35,103 nt of DNA from Thermoplasmata archaeon (GTDB taxonomy: Archaea > Thermoplasmatota > Thermoplasmata > RBG-16-68-12): contig DASQGG010000132.1 of the NCBI GenBank assembly GCA_035632695.1, positions 1-35,103 on the forward strand. The letters run 5' to 3'. The notes beneath the pieces are model-generated. The model saw nothing but the letters and a program-made list of their open reading frames with translations. It ran no database searches and had not been told where the DNA came from. The translations under genes were made by a program, and so were the position numbers. Shown here one piece after another: positions 6,675 through 14,326 of the stretch. Positions within the stretch are counted from its first letter, which is position 1. Every line of letters starts with the position of its first letter.

Positions 6675-8198
6675 ATGCTCTCCGTGGACGGACGCTCCCT
6701 GACCGTGGACGACCTCGTGCGCGTGGCGCGCGGCGAGGAGAAGGTCCGGCTCGCGCCGGCAGCGGCCAAGCGCGTGGACGAGGGACGCCGGACCCTCGAG
6801 GCGATCCTGGCGCGGGGCACCGTGGCGTACGGGATCAAGACGGGCTTCGGCGAGCTCGAGCACGTGGTCATCTCGGACGCGGACGCGAAGCAGCTCCAGC
6901 TCAACCTGATCCGGAGCACGGCGGTCGGCCTCGGGGACCCGCTGCCCACGGAGGTCGTCCGGGGTTCGCTCCTCCTGCGGGCGAACACGCTGGCCAAGGG
7001 GCACTCCGGCGTGCGCCGCGCGGTGGTCCACCTCCTCCTGGAGATGCTCAACCGGGGCGTCCATCCTGCGATGCCGTCTCGGGGATCCCTCGGCGCGAGC
7101 GGCGACCTCGCACCCCTGGCCCACCTGAGCCTCGTGCTCATCGGCGAAGGGCGCGCGGACGTCCGCGGCGAGATCCTCGGCGGGGCGCGGGCGCTCGAGC
7201 GCGCCGGCCTCGAGCCCATCGTCCTCGAGCCCAAGGAAGGGCTCGCCCTAATCAACGGCACCTCCGTGATGACCGCCGTGGGCGCCCTCGCCGTGCACGA
7301 CGGCCACGGCCTCCTCAAGGACGCCCAGATCGCCGCGTCTGTCTCCTTCGAGGCCCTGCGGGGCTCGCCCGTCCCCTACGACGACCGGTACGTGCGGCTC
7401 AAACCGCAACCCGGGGCGCGCGAGGTGGCGGCGAATCTCCGGCGCCTCCTTCGCGACAGCCGGATCGTCGCGTCCCACAAGGGCGCCCATCGGGTCCAGG
7501 ATCCCTATTCCCTGCGGTGCATCCCCCAGGTCCTAGGCGCGTGCCGGACGGCGGTCGACTTCGCGGAGAGCGCGGTGCGGATCGAGATGAACTCCGCGAC
7601 GGACAACCCGCTCCTGTTCCCGGAGGAAGCCGAGAGCCTGAGCGGCGGCAACTTCCACGGCCAGGCCGTCGCCATGGCCCTGGACCACCTAAGCCTGGCC
7701 ATGGCCGTGGTCGCCGGCTTTTCGGAGCGGCGCACGGCCCGCCTCGTCGACGGTCGTCTCAGCGAGCTGCCGCCCTTCCTCACGCGCCGCGGCGGGCTCA
7801 ACTGCGGCCTCATGGTCGCCCAGTATGTGGCCGCGGGGTACGCGAGCGACAACAAGGTCCTCGCCCATCCCGCCTCCGCCGACTCGATCCCCACCTCGGC
7901 GAACCAGGAGGACTACGTCCCCATGGGCATGTCCGCGGCCCTCAAGGCCCGCGCCGCCCTGGAGAACGCGCAGCGCGTCGTCGCGTTGGAGTACCTGGCC
8001 GCCGCGCAGGGCCTCGAGTTCCTGGAGCCCTTGAAGGCCGGGAGGGGACCCCGAGCCGCGCGCGACCTGCTCCGCACGAAGGTCGCTCCCCTGGAGGATG
8101 ACCGCTCCCTGTCCGGCGACGTGGAGCACATCCTCGGGTGGATGCGAACGGGAGCGCTCGTGGCGGCGGCGGAGAAGGCCGCGGGCCGTCTCGCCTGA
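6675..8198 (+). CDS. hutH: Histidine/aromatic amino acid ammonia-lyase
   Basis: A 507-residue MIO-dependent ammonia-lyase, normally deaminating histidine to urocanate. The MIO-forming Ala-Ser-Gly is at residues 141-143 in GSLGASGDLAPLAHL. The catalytic tyrosine (Tyr52) lies in AYGIKTGFGELE, and the motif TSANQEDYVPMG carries the glutamate equivalent to E414 of the Pseudomonas enzyme. Length is standard. Odd point: the position of the substrate-contacting His83 (SHA motif) is Thr82 here (LIRSTAVGLG), so substrate choice is uncertain. No other hut genes are nearby. ATG 6675 follows a TATA-like box by about 35 nt. The stop abuts the stop of the convergent repeat protein with no spacing. Confidence 0.88.
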   Translation: MLSVDGRSLTVDDLVRVARGEEKVRLAPAAAKRVDEGRRTLEAILARGTVAYGIKTGFGELEHVVISDADAKQLQLNLIRSTAVGLGDPLPTEVVRGSLLLRANTLAKGHSGVRRAVVHLLLEMLNRGVHPAMPSRGSLGASGDLAPLAHLSLVLIGEGRADVRGEILGGARALERAGLEPIVLEPKEGLALINGTSVMTAVGALAVHDGHGLLKDAQIAASVSFEALRGSPVPYDDRYVRLKPQPGAREVAANLRRLLRDSRIVASHKGAHRVQDPYSLRCIPQVLGACRTAVDFAESAVRIEMNSATDNPLLFPEEAESLSGGNFHGQAVAMALDHLSLAMAVVAGFSERRTARLVDGRLSELPPFLTRRGGLNCGLMVAQYVAAGYASDNKVLAHPASADSIPTSANQEDYVPMGMSAALKARAALENAQRVVALEYLAAAQGLEFLEPLKAGRGPRAARDLLRTKVAPLEDDRSLSGDVEHILGWMRTGALVAAAEKAAGRLA

Positions 8199-11100
8199 TC
8201 ACTCCGCAGGGTTCCCGAGCGGTCGGAAGCAGACGGGGCAGCGTCCCACGCGCGACGCGCACAGCTCGTGGAAGTCCCGACCGCACGCGCACTGGAGGAC
8301 CTTGAACCCCTTCTTGATCGCGCCCTTGCAGATCGGACAGCGGGACTCGAGGTTCGCCACGAGCTTCTGCGGGCGCTCCTGGGGCGTCTCCGCGACGTCG
8401 ACTTGGGCGATCGTCTCCTGAACGTACTCCTTGTCGTCGAAGACGCGATGGGAGACGAGCTGGAGCGCCAGAGGGACCGAACCCGGCGCGGTCATCTTGA
8501 GCTTGAACGTGAGCACCTCGTGCCCGTGGGCGCGCAGGGCGGGGAGTTCGGGGAGGCCCTCGGCCTCCGCGTCCCCAAGAATCCGCACGCGGACGTCCTT
8601 CGCGAGCCCCTTCCCGACGTTCTCCAAGGTGAGCTTGGCGTCCGTGGGCTCGTTGAGGTTCGCCGATCCCACCTCGAGGATCCCCTTGAGGCTCGGCGCG
8701 AACGCTTCGACCGCGTCCCAGGCCATGCGGTACGCGTCCTCGGCGGCCTTGATCCCCTCCGCGATGTCCCGTCGGCGGAGGTCCATCGACTCCGCGAGCC
8801 GCCGCTCCGCGGGATGCATGTCGATGCCGTACTTCTTCCCGTTCCGGATCGTGGTCTCCGCCTTGAAGGTGAGGTCCACGAAGCGCTTCTCGACGATCTT
8901 GGCGCTCTCCACGTGCTCCACGGCGCGGCCGACCACGTTGAGGGCGGCCTCGAACTCCCCCTGCGCCGCCTTGTCCCGCGCCTGGCGTAGGAGATCCTCC
9001 GCGCTCCGCGAGTCCGAGCCCAGCTTCTTCGCGTGGGCCACGCTCTCCGCGGCGTTCGCGAGGGTCCGGTTCAGGAGGGCGCCGAGCTCCCTCTGCGCGA
9101 CCTCCCGTCCTTCCCGAATCCGCGCGTTCGCGACCGCGAAATTCTCGGCCTCGATCTGGGTGCGCGCCTCGGACAGCTTGTTCTGGACGGGCGTCGGATC
9201 CACCTCGACCTTCCGGCACAGGGCGACGAACTCCTCGGCCTTCGCGAGGGATTCCTTCAGGTGGTCCCGGACGAGCCCGATGCCCCACTCGAGGCTCTGG
9301 GAGAACGAGGCGCGGGCCGATTCCACCTCGCCGCTGGCGAGGGCCTCATCCCCTTCGCGGATGAACCGGTCCAGCTTGCCGGCCTCCGCGCCGATCTCCC
9401 GCGCCGTCTGGCGCAAGGCCGCGGCGCGGATCCGAACCTCTTGGGCCTCCTCGAACGCGATGCGGAACTCGGCGAGGACGTCGGATGCGCGAATGGCCTG
9501 GTCCAGGGTCTTCACGTAGTCCCCTGCCGCCAAGCTCTTCTTGGCCTCCTCCCCGAGCCGTTCCGCGGCCGGGGCGGGCCGGCCGAGGGTGCGGAGCTTC
9601 CCCTCGATCGTGGCGACGGCCTGGGAGGCCATGGCCTGCTGGAGCGCGACGCGCTCCGCCTCGGCCTCGCTCTGCAACGCGGCGGCGAGCGCCTGGCGGT
9701 ACTTCTTCGCGCGGAAGAACTCCCGGGACCGCTCGGACAGCTTCTCCGCGGTCCGGGTGTCCGTGCCTTCCTTGCGTGCGTGGGCGATGGACTCTTCGAA
9801 TCGCTTCATGGTCGCCGCGATGCCCTGGTCGCGCTCCCGAGCGATCTCCGCCTCGGCCTGGGCCGCGTAGTCCATGGCTTCCTCGAACTGGCCCATCTTG
9901 TACGCGCGGTCCGCCCGTCCCAGGAGCTCGAGGGTCCCCGGCACCTCGAGGCTCATGGCTTCCGCGTCCGCCGCGGTCTCCCGGACGCGCCGGATCGTGG
10001 CGTCCGCCTCTTCCCCCTGCTTCTTGAGGCGTTCCAGGGTCTCACGGAGGTGGAGGGCGAGGTCGGCGGCCCGCGTCAGGTCGTTCGCCTCGAGGGCCTG
10101 GCGTGCCCGGATCACCTCGTCGCCGGCCGTGGCCAGGTTCACCCCTTCCACGGAACCGAGTACGGATTGGGACGTGGTGAGCAGGGCCGTGATCTTCTCG
10201 CGGATCAGCGTGACGAACTGCTCGTCCGCGCGCGTGGCCGACGCGAGGGCCGCGTCGTACTCCTTCGCCTTCATGGCCTCCTTGGCTTCCGACGCGAGGT
10301 CGCGGAGGTGCGGCGCATCGATTCCGAGCCGCGAGGCGATTTCCATCTTCTCCTTGTTGGACAGGATTCGCTGCGCGGACGCGTAGAGCACGTTGAGCTT
10401 CTCCGTGTCCGCCTTCGCCTTGGCGGACAGCTCGATCGCGCGGGCGTAGTCATGACGCTCGAAGGCCTTCTTCGCGTCAACGAGTTCCTCGACGATCTTG
10501 ACCACGTCCACGTTGTGCTTGCGCGCCTCGGCCACGAAGGCGGCGGCCCCCGACAGGGCTTCCTGGGCCAGGCGGTGTTGGGCCGTGGCCTTGTTCGCGC
10601 GGTCGCTCGCCTCCTTCAGGAGCTTGAGCCCCTCCGCGTAGTTCTGGACGCTGAGTCCGATCTGGGCTCGCCGCAGGAAGTCCGTCATCTCGTCGACGTC
10701 AATCCGGAGGCCCTGGGCCTGCGTGATGCGCGAGCGGACCGCGGTGGCGAGGTTCTCCACGGTCGTGGCCAGGAGGATCTGCACGCGCTCGCGGGCGGCG
10801 ACCACGTCCGCGACCTTCCCGGCGGCGAGGTCGGAGTTGAGCTCGCGGAGGAGGGACTCCTCCGCCTGGACCGTCACGCCGAGGTCCGCGCCGAGCTGGA
10901 CCACGAGCCCGAGGGACTCGAGGATCTGGCTCGCGACGGTCTTCGTCTGGCTCTCCACAAGCCGGCGGCCCTCCTCGAGACCCTTGAACGCCGCCTCGAA
11001 ATCCCGGGCGTTCATCGAGGTGTCCGCGCGCGCGAGGATCGCCTTGAGCTCTGGCGCTGCCTCCCCGATGTGAGGGAGCGCGTTGCGGAGAATCGCGGTC

Positions 11101-12680
11101 TGCTCCGCGAAATGCCTCTGGATGGCGGACTCCGCCTTCGCCTCCGCGTCGCCGACGAGGTCGAGGGCGCGCCGGTGCTCGTTCGCCTTCGTCGCGACGA
11201 TCGCATCCTCGAGCATCTTGGACGCGTCCGCGAGGTCGGCGCCGTTCTGTTCGCCAACCGTGAGGATGAACTCCGCGCGTTCGATCGTGCGCATGACCTG
11301 CTCGCGCTCCGACTTCCGGAGCTCGTCGTGCGCCGAGGCCACGGCGGCCTCCAAGGCGCCGAGATCGTGCTTCTGGTACGCGTCCCGGGCCTGCTCCGCG
11401 AGGCGCCGCGCGGGCTTCGCGTCGACCCCGCGCGCTTCCGCCTCGGCGAACGCCCGGTGCAACTCCTTGAGGCGCTCCTGGGCGCGGCGGTACTCGGCCA
11501 CGGTCTTGTCGACCGCCTCGTCCGCCTTCCGCGCCCAGCCGATCGCCTCGCGGAACGCGCTCCGCTGGAGCGCCGCGCGGGCGTTCCCGAGATCGTCGAG
11601 CGGCCCCTTGAGGTCGATGCCCAGGTTCACGGCCGCGACGAACTTCTCGCGGGACGCGGCGATGGAGGCGACGACGCGCTGGAACTGCGCGTCCTGGAGC
11701 GCCTGGAAACCCTGCTTGGCGAGCTGCGCGCCCGCCCGGTAGTTCCCCGCCTTGAGGGCCTCCTGGGCCTTCGCGAAGTGGTCCTCCGAGGCCCCCGGAT
11801 CCGCGCCCAGGGCGCGGGCCTCCTGGACGAACTTGCTGAAGTCGGTCAGGCGGCCCTCGAGGCTGCGCTGGAGGGCTTTCTCGGACTCCGCCCGGCTCTG
11901 CCGGACCGCGTTGTTCGCCTTCTCGAACTCGAGGTTCGCGGCGTCGGACCGGGCCCGCTCGAGGAAGGTCGTCGCCTTCGTGACGTCGGCTCCCAGCTCC
12001 TGCGCGGTCCGGAGGAGGTCTTCCGCTTCGCGCGCCTCCTTGGTTAGCGCGGAGGTCAGGTCCTCCGTGATCATCTCGAGTCCTTCCTTGGTGAACTCGA
12101 GGGCCGATGCGTAGTTGTCGCCCTCCATCGCGGTCCGTGCCCGGGACAGGAGGTCCTCCACGGGGACGACGTCCCGACCCAGGTTCTTGGCCGAGAGGAT
12201 GAGGGCTTGGACCTTGGAGAAACTCGAGGACAGATGCTCGGAGAGGATCTTCTCGCTCCGCTTCCAGGACTTCTTCGCGAGGTCGACGGCGTCGGGGAGG
12301 TTCTCGGCGGTCAGTGCGTCCCGGGCCTTGGTCAGCGTGGCCTCCGCCTCGGACACGTCCGCTCCGACGCCCTTCGCGAGGGCCGCGAGGCCCGAACCCG
12401 ACTCGATGATCGCGGACACGCGCTCGTGGTAGATGCGCTTGCCCCGCTCCGCGGCCTCGGCCGCCTTCTCCCCGCCGAGCTTGTAGTCCTTGGCCCCGAT
12501 CGCGGCGGTCGCCTCGGCAAGGACCTTCTCCGCCTCGACCACGTTGGCGTCGATCTTCCGGGCGGCCTCGAGGACCTCCTGAGCGGCCTTGAGTCTCTCC
12601 TCGGCCGCCTGCCGCGCCCGAGCCGTCTCCTTGAGTCTTTCTTCCAGCTGCCGTTGCATCTGGCTGCCGAATCCGCTCAC
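8199..12680 (-). CDS. Giant helical-repeat protein with C-terminal RING/PHD-like zinc finger
   Basis: A 1493-residue protein, probably cytoplasmic, with no signal peptide or membrane segment. After a short coiled-coil start (residues 1-42) come about 21 tandem repeats of about 62 residues (43-1325). Each has the pattern small-Gly-x-Asp-Val, then LxxAxxAL, then a Tyr/Phe-xxAhxxAxxA helix. Residues about 1330-1435 form a beta-rich CARDB-like domain (LTLENVGKGLAKDVRVRILG). The end (1448-1484) is a zinc finger CPIC-x12-CAC-GRDFHELC-x6-CPVC. GTG 12680 is used; ATG 12659 is an alternative. It follows scpB with its own TATA box, which the scpB stop abuts. I do not know a characterised homologue. A scaffold or chromosome-associated role is only a guess from position. 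Confidence 0.85.
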   Translation of the reverse strand: MSGFGSQMQRQLEERLKETARARQAAEERLKAAQEVLEAARKIDANVVEAEKVLAEATAAIGAKDYKLGGEKAAEAAERGKRIYHERVSAIIESGSGLAALAKGVGADVSEAEATLTKARDALTAENLPDAVDLAKKSWKRSEKILSEHLSSSFSKVQALILSAKNLGRDVVPVEDLLSRARTAMEGDNYASALEFTKEGLEMITEDLTSALTKEAREAEDLLRTAQELGADVTKATTFLERARSDAANLEFEKANNAVRQSRAESEKALQRSLEGRLTDFSKFVQEARALGADPGASEDHFAKAQEALKAGNYRAGAQLAKQGFQALQDAQFQRVVASIAASREKFVAAVNLGIDLKGPLDDLGNARAALQRSAFREAIGWARKADEAVDKTVAEYRRAQERLKELHRAFAEAEARGVDAKPARRLAEQARDAYQKHDLGALEAAVASAHDELRKSEREQVMRTIERAEFILTVGEQNGADLADASKMLEDAIVATKANEHRRALDLVGDAEAKAESAIQRHFAEQTAILRNALPHIGEAAPELKAILARADTSMNARDFEAAFKGLEEGRRLVESQTKTVASQILESLGLVVQLGADLGVTVQAEESLLRELNSDLAAGKVADVVAARERVQILLATTVENLATAVRSRITQAQGLRIDVDEMTDFLRRAQIGLSVQNYAEGLKLLKEASDRANKATAQHRLAQEALSGAAAFVAEARKHNVDVVKIVEELVDAKKAFERHDYARAIELSAKAKADTEKLNVLYASAQRILSNKEKMEIASRLGIDAPHLRDLASEAKEAMKAKEYDAALASATRADEQFVTLIREKITALLTTSQSVLGSVEGVNLATAGDEVIRARQALEANDLTRAADLALHLRETLERLKKQGEEADATIRRVRETAADAEAMSLEVPGTLELLGRADRAYKMGQFEEAMDYAAQAEAEIARERDQGIAATMKRFEESIAHARKEGTDTRTAEKLSERSREFFRAKKYRQALAAALQSEAEAERVALQQAMASQAVATIEGKLRTLGRPAPAAERLGEEAKKSLAAGDYVKTLDQAIRASDVLAEFRIAFEEAQEVRIRAAALRQTAREIGAEAGKLDRFIREGDEALASGEVESARASFSQSLEWGIGLVRDHLKESLAKAEEFVALCRKVEVDPTPVQNKLSEARTQIEAENFAVANARIREGREVAQRELGALLNRTLANAAESVAHAKKLGSDSRSAEDLLRQARDKAAQGEFEAALNVVGRAVEHVESAKIVEKRFVDLTFKAETTIRNGKKYGIDMHPAERRLAESMDLRRRDIAEGIKAAEDAYRMAWDAVEAFAPSLKGILEVGSANLNEPTDAKLTLENVGKGLAKDVRVRILGDAEAEGLPELPALRAHGHEVLTFKLKMTAPGSVPLALQLVSHRVFDDKEYVQETIAQVDVAETPQERPQKLVANLESRCPICKGAIKKGFKVLQCACGRDFHELCASRVGRCPVCFRPLGNPAE
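8229..8339 (-). other. RING/PHD-like zinc-binding domain within the repeat protein
   Basis: Residues 1448-1484: CPIC, 12 residues, CAC, then GRDFHELC (Cys-x4-His-x2-Cys), 6 residues, CPVC. Eight ligands in cross-brace order resemble eukaryotic RING/PHD fingers. Similar endings occur in other archaeal proteins, so ubiquitin-ligase activity should not be assumed. Confidence 0.65.
8705..12554 (-). repeat. About 21 tandem 62-residue protein repeats
   Basis: Copies are divergent at DNA level but very regular in protein. The distance from GADV/GRDV to the next equivalent point is exactly 62 residues for copies 2-3, 3-4, 4-5 and 5-6, and 64 for 6-7. Examples of the core are GADVSEAEATLTKARDAL, GRDVVPVEDLLSRARTAM and GSDSRSAEDLLRQARDKA. 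Each unit should form a helical hairpin or three-helix unit. Confidence 0.8.
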
Positions 12681-12755
12681 GGTCCGCTCCGCTCTACCCG
12701 GTCAGCGCCCCGGCTCACGCTCCGAGGGCTGTCCATGGAGGCGAGGGCCCCGCGG

Positions 12756-12764
12756 CTTATAAAG
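12756..12764 (-). promoter_or_regulatory. TATA box of the helical-repeat protein gene
   Basis: Minus-strand CTTTATAAG, about 78 nt before GTG 12680, giving an expected leader of about 50 nt. It ends 3 nt from the scpB stop (12768-12770), so the repeat gene can be transcribed independently of the smc operon as well as by read-through. Confidence 0.6.
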
Positions 12765-12767
12765 GAA

Positions 12768-13394
12768 TTAGCTCGTGGTTATCGGGGGTGATTCGGCCGG
12801 GGGCGCGGGCGCCGTCGTCTCGGGCGCCGAAGGCCCTTCCGGCGGCGTCTCGGGCGCCGCCGCGGCCGCCTCGGTCTCCGCGGGCTTCTCGCGGTAGACG
12901 ATGCCCGCCCGGTCCGCCATGATCTTGCGGATCCCTTCGCGGTTCGTCGTCTTGAGGCCGAAGAACTCGGCGAAGTAGCGCGTGGTCGTGAGCTCGAGGG
13001 AGCGGCCGCTCGGCTTGCGGGAGATCAGCCTGAGGTCCTCGAGGGCCCTCGTGTGCTCGTACACCTTCTCTCCGATCATGTCGAACAGATCGCTCTGGAG
13101 GATGGGCTGGTGGTAGGCGATGAGCGCCGCGGTCTTGAGCAGGTCCCGGTCGATCTCGGGCGGCGCGAACGTCCGCGCGCGCTCCGTGTACTCCTGCCGG
13201 ATCTGCATGGTCCATCGCGTGCCGATCTGCGCGACCTCGAGCGCGCTCTCCCGTTTCTTGTACTCCCGGGCGAGGGCGCGGAGGTGCTCCCTGACGACCC
13301 CTTCGTCGAAGCCCGTGACCCGGATGAGGTCCTCGATCGTGAGGGCACGGCCGGCGGAGTACAACGCGGCCTCGACGATGCCCCGGTCGCTCAC
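12768..13394 (-). CDS. scpB: Segregation and condensation protein B
   Basis: A 208-residue kleisin-associated winged-helix (KITE) protein of the SMC complex. The N-terminal winged helix (MSDRGIVEAALYSAGRALTI) and the second one with LKTAALIAYHQPILQSDLFD (about residues 90-110) are diagnostic, followed by LEDLRLISRKPSGRSLELTTTRYFAEFFGL. The last 40 residues are a disordered Ala/Pro/Glu tail, longer than usual. GTG start overlaps the scpA stop as GTGA (13391-13394), showing translational coupling. Its TAA stop lies beside the TATA box of the next gene downstream. Confidence 0.92.
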   Translation of the reverse strand: MSDRGIVEAALYSAGRALTIEDLIRVTGFDEGVVREHLRALAREYKKRESALEVAQIGTRWTMQIRQEYTERARTFAPPEIDRDLLKTAALIAYHQPILQSDLFDMIGEKVYEHTRALEDLRLISRKPSGRSLELTTTRYFAEFFGLKTTNREGIRKIMADRAGIVYREKPAETEAAAAAPETPPEGPSAPETTAPAPPAESPPITTS

Positions 13395-14326
13395 GCGCCC
13401 ACCCCCGGCGAGGACGCCCGGACGGCCTCCGGCTTCCCATGAGCCAGGGCGGGGATCGCCAGGAGCTCGTCCGCGGGGATCGTCTCCTCGGTCGACAGCC
13501 GCTTCACGAAGATCTCCCCGTGCGGGAACTCCTTCTGCCAGAGCTTCACCTTCTGGAGCTGGGCCAAGAACAGGAGGGCCATGAAGACGGTGACCTCGTC
13601 CCAGACGCTCCCGGCCACGAGGGCTCGGAGGGGGATCGGGTCGCCGTTGAACTGGGTCAGGCGCCCCCACGTGAGGCCGATGTCCTCCGTGAGGTCCTCG
13701 CCATGGACCTTCTGGTGGAAGTTCGGGGCGAAGCGCTTGATCGCCTGCTCGCGCAGCGCGTTCAGTTGCACCTGGATCTCCGCCTCGCGGCGCGCTTCGT
13801 CGAACGCGTCCATGAGCTCCATGAGGGTCACCGCGCGGCGACCTTCCCGGCGAATCGCCTCGTTCAGGGGCATCTTGGCGCCGTCCAGGATGAGCTGGTT
13901 GTAGTCCAGGTCCTCGGGGTCCCGGTAGAGGTCGAGGTCCCAGCCGTCGCCGGGGCCTTCCGCCTCGGGAGGCTGGGCGGCCAGGAGGACCTTGTCGCTC
14001 TGGAGCTTGAGGATGGACCAGGCCAGGAACACGAGCTTCCCCGCGGTCACGAAGTTCACGACTCCGTCCTTGCGCACCTTGTTCAGGAAGAGCTTCGTGA
14101 ACTCCATCAGGTCGATCTCCCACGGGTCCATCTGCCGCTCCAGGACGAGCTCGAACGCCGCGACGACGGACTTCTCGAAGGGGTCGCGGACGGCCACGTG
14201 CAGCCCCTGGTCGACCTCGCGGAGCATGGACAGGTACCGGTTGATCCGCTCCCCGCCGTCCTGCTCGCTGATCAGGGACTTGTGGAACAGGAGGTGGTTC
14301 AGGATCGCCTGGGACGTCTCGCTCAT
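13391..14326 (-). CDS. scpA: Segregation and condensation protein A (kleisin)
   Basis: A 311-residue kleisin that bridges SMC heads. Residues about 48-105 hold the typical segment VLERQMDPWEIDLMEFTKLF followed by a helix ending AWSILKLQSDKVLL. The middle is charged and variable. The C-terminal winged helix (about 235-285) reads VTVFMALLFLAQLQKVKLWQ and GEIFVKRLS, as in ScpA families. The ATG overlaps the smc stop by ATGA (14323-14326) and its own stop overlaps scpB, giving a coupled smc-scpA-scpB operon. Confidence 0.93.
   Translation of the reverse strand: MSETSQAILNHLLFHKSLISEQDGGERINRYLSMLREVDQGLHVAVRDPFEKSVVAAFELVLERQMDPWEIDLMEFTKLFLNKVRKDGVVNFVTAGKLVFLAWSILKLQSDKVLLAAQPPEAEGPGDGWDLDLYRDPEDLDYNQLILDGAKMPLNEAIRREGRRAVTLMELMDAFDEARREAEIQVQLNALREQAIKRFAPNFHQKVHGEDLTEDIGLTWGRLTQFNGDPIPLRALVAGSVWDEVTVFMALLFLAQLQKVKLWQKEFPHGEIFVKRLSTEETIPADELLAIPALAHGKPEAVRASSPGVGA

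Noticed and set aside
5372-8101. A 909-codon plus-strand open frame across rnz and the ammonia-lyase
   Set aside because: Low-complexity Arg/Pro/Ala sequence that crosses two genes with clear catalytic motifs in other frames.
9033-12047. A 1004-codon plus-strand open frame antisense to the repeat protein
   Set aside because: GC-rich repeats with regular codon usage leave the complementary frame open. The product is Arg/Leu/Gly-rich without domains, while the minus strand shows clear periodic protein repeats.
8705-12554. DNA-level satellite or CRISPR-like array
   Set aside because: The period is only in the protein (about 186 nt) and copies have diverged in DNA; there are no identical repeats or spacers.
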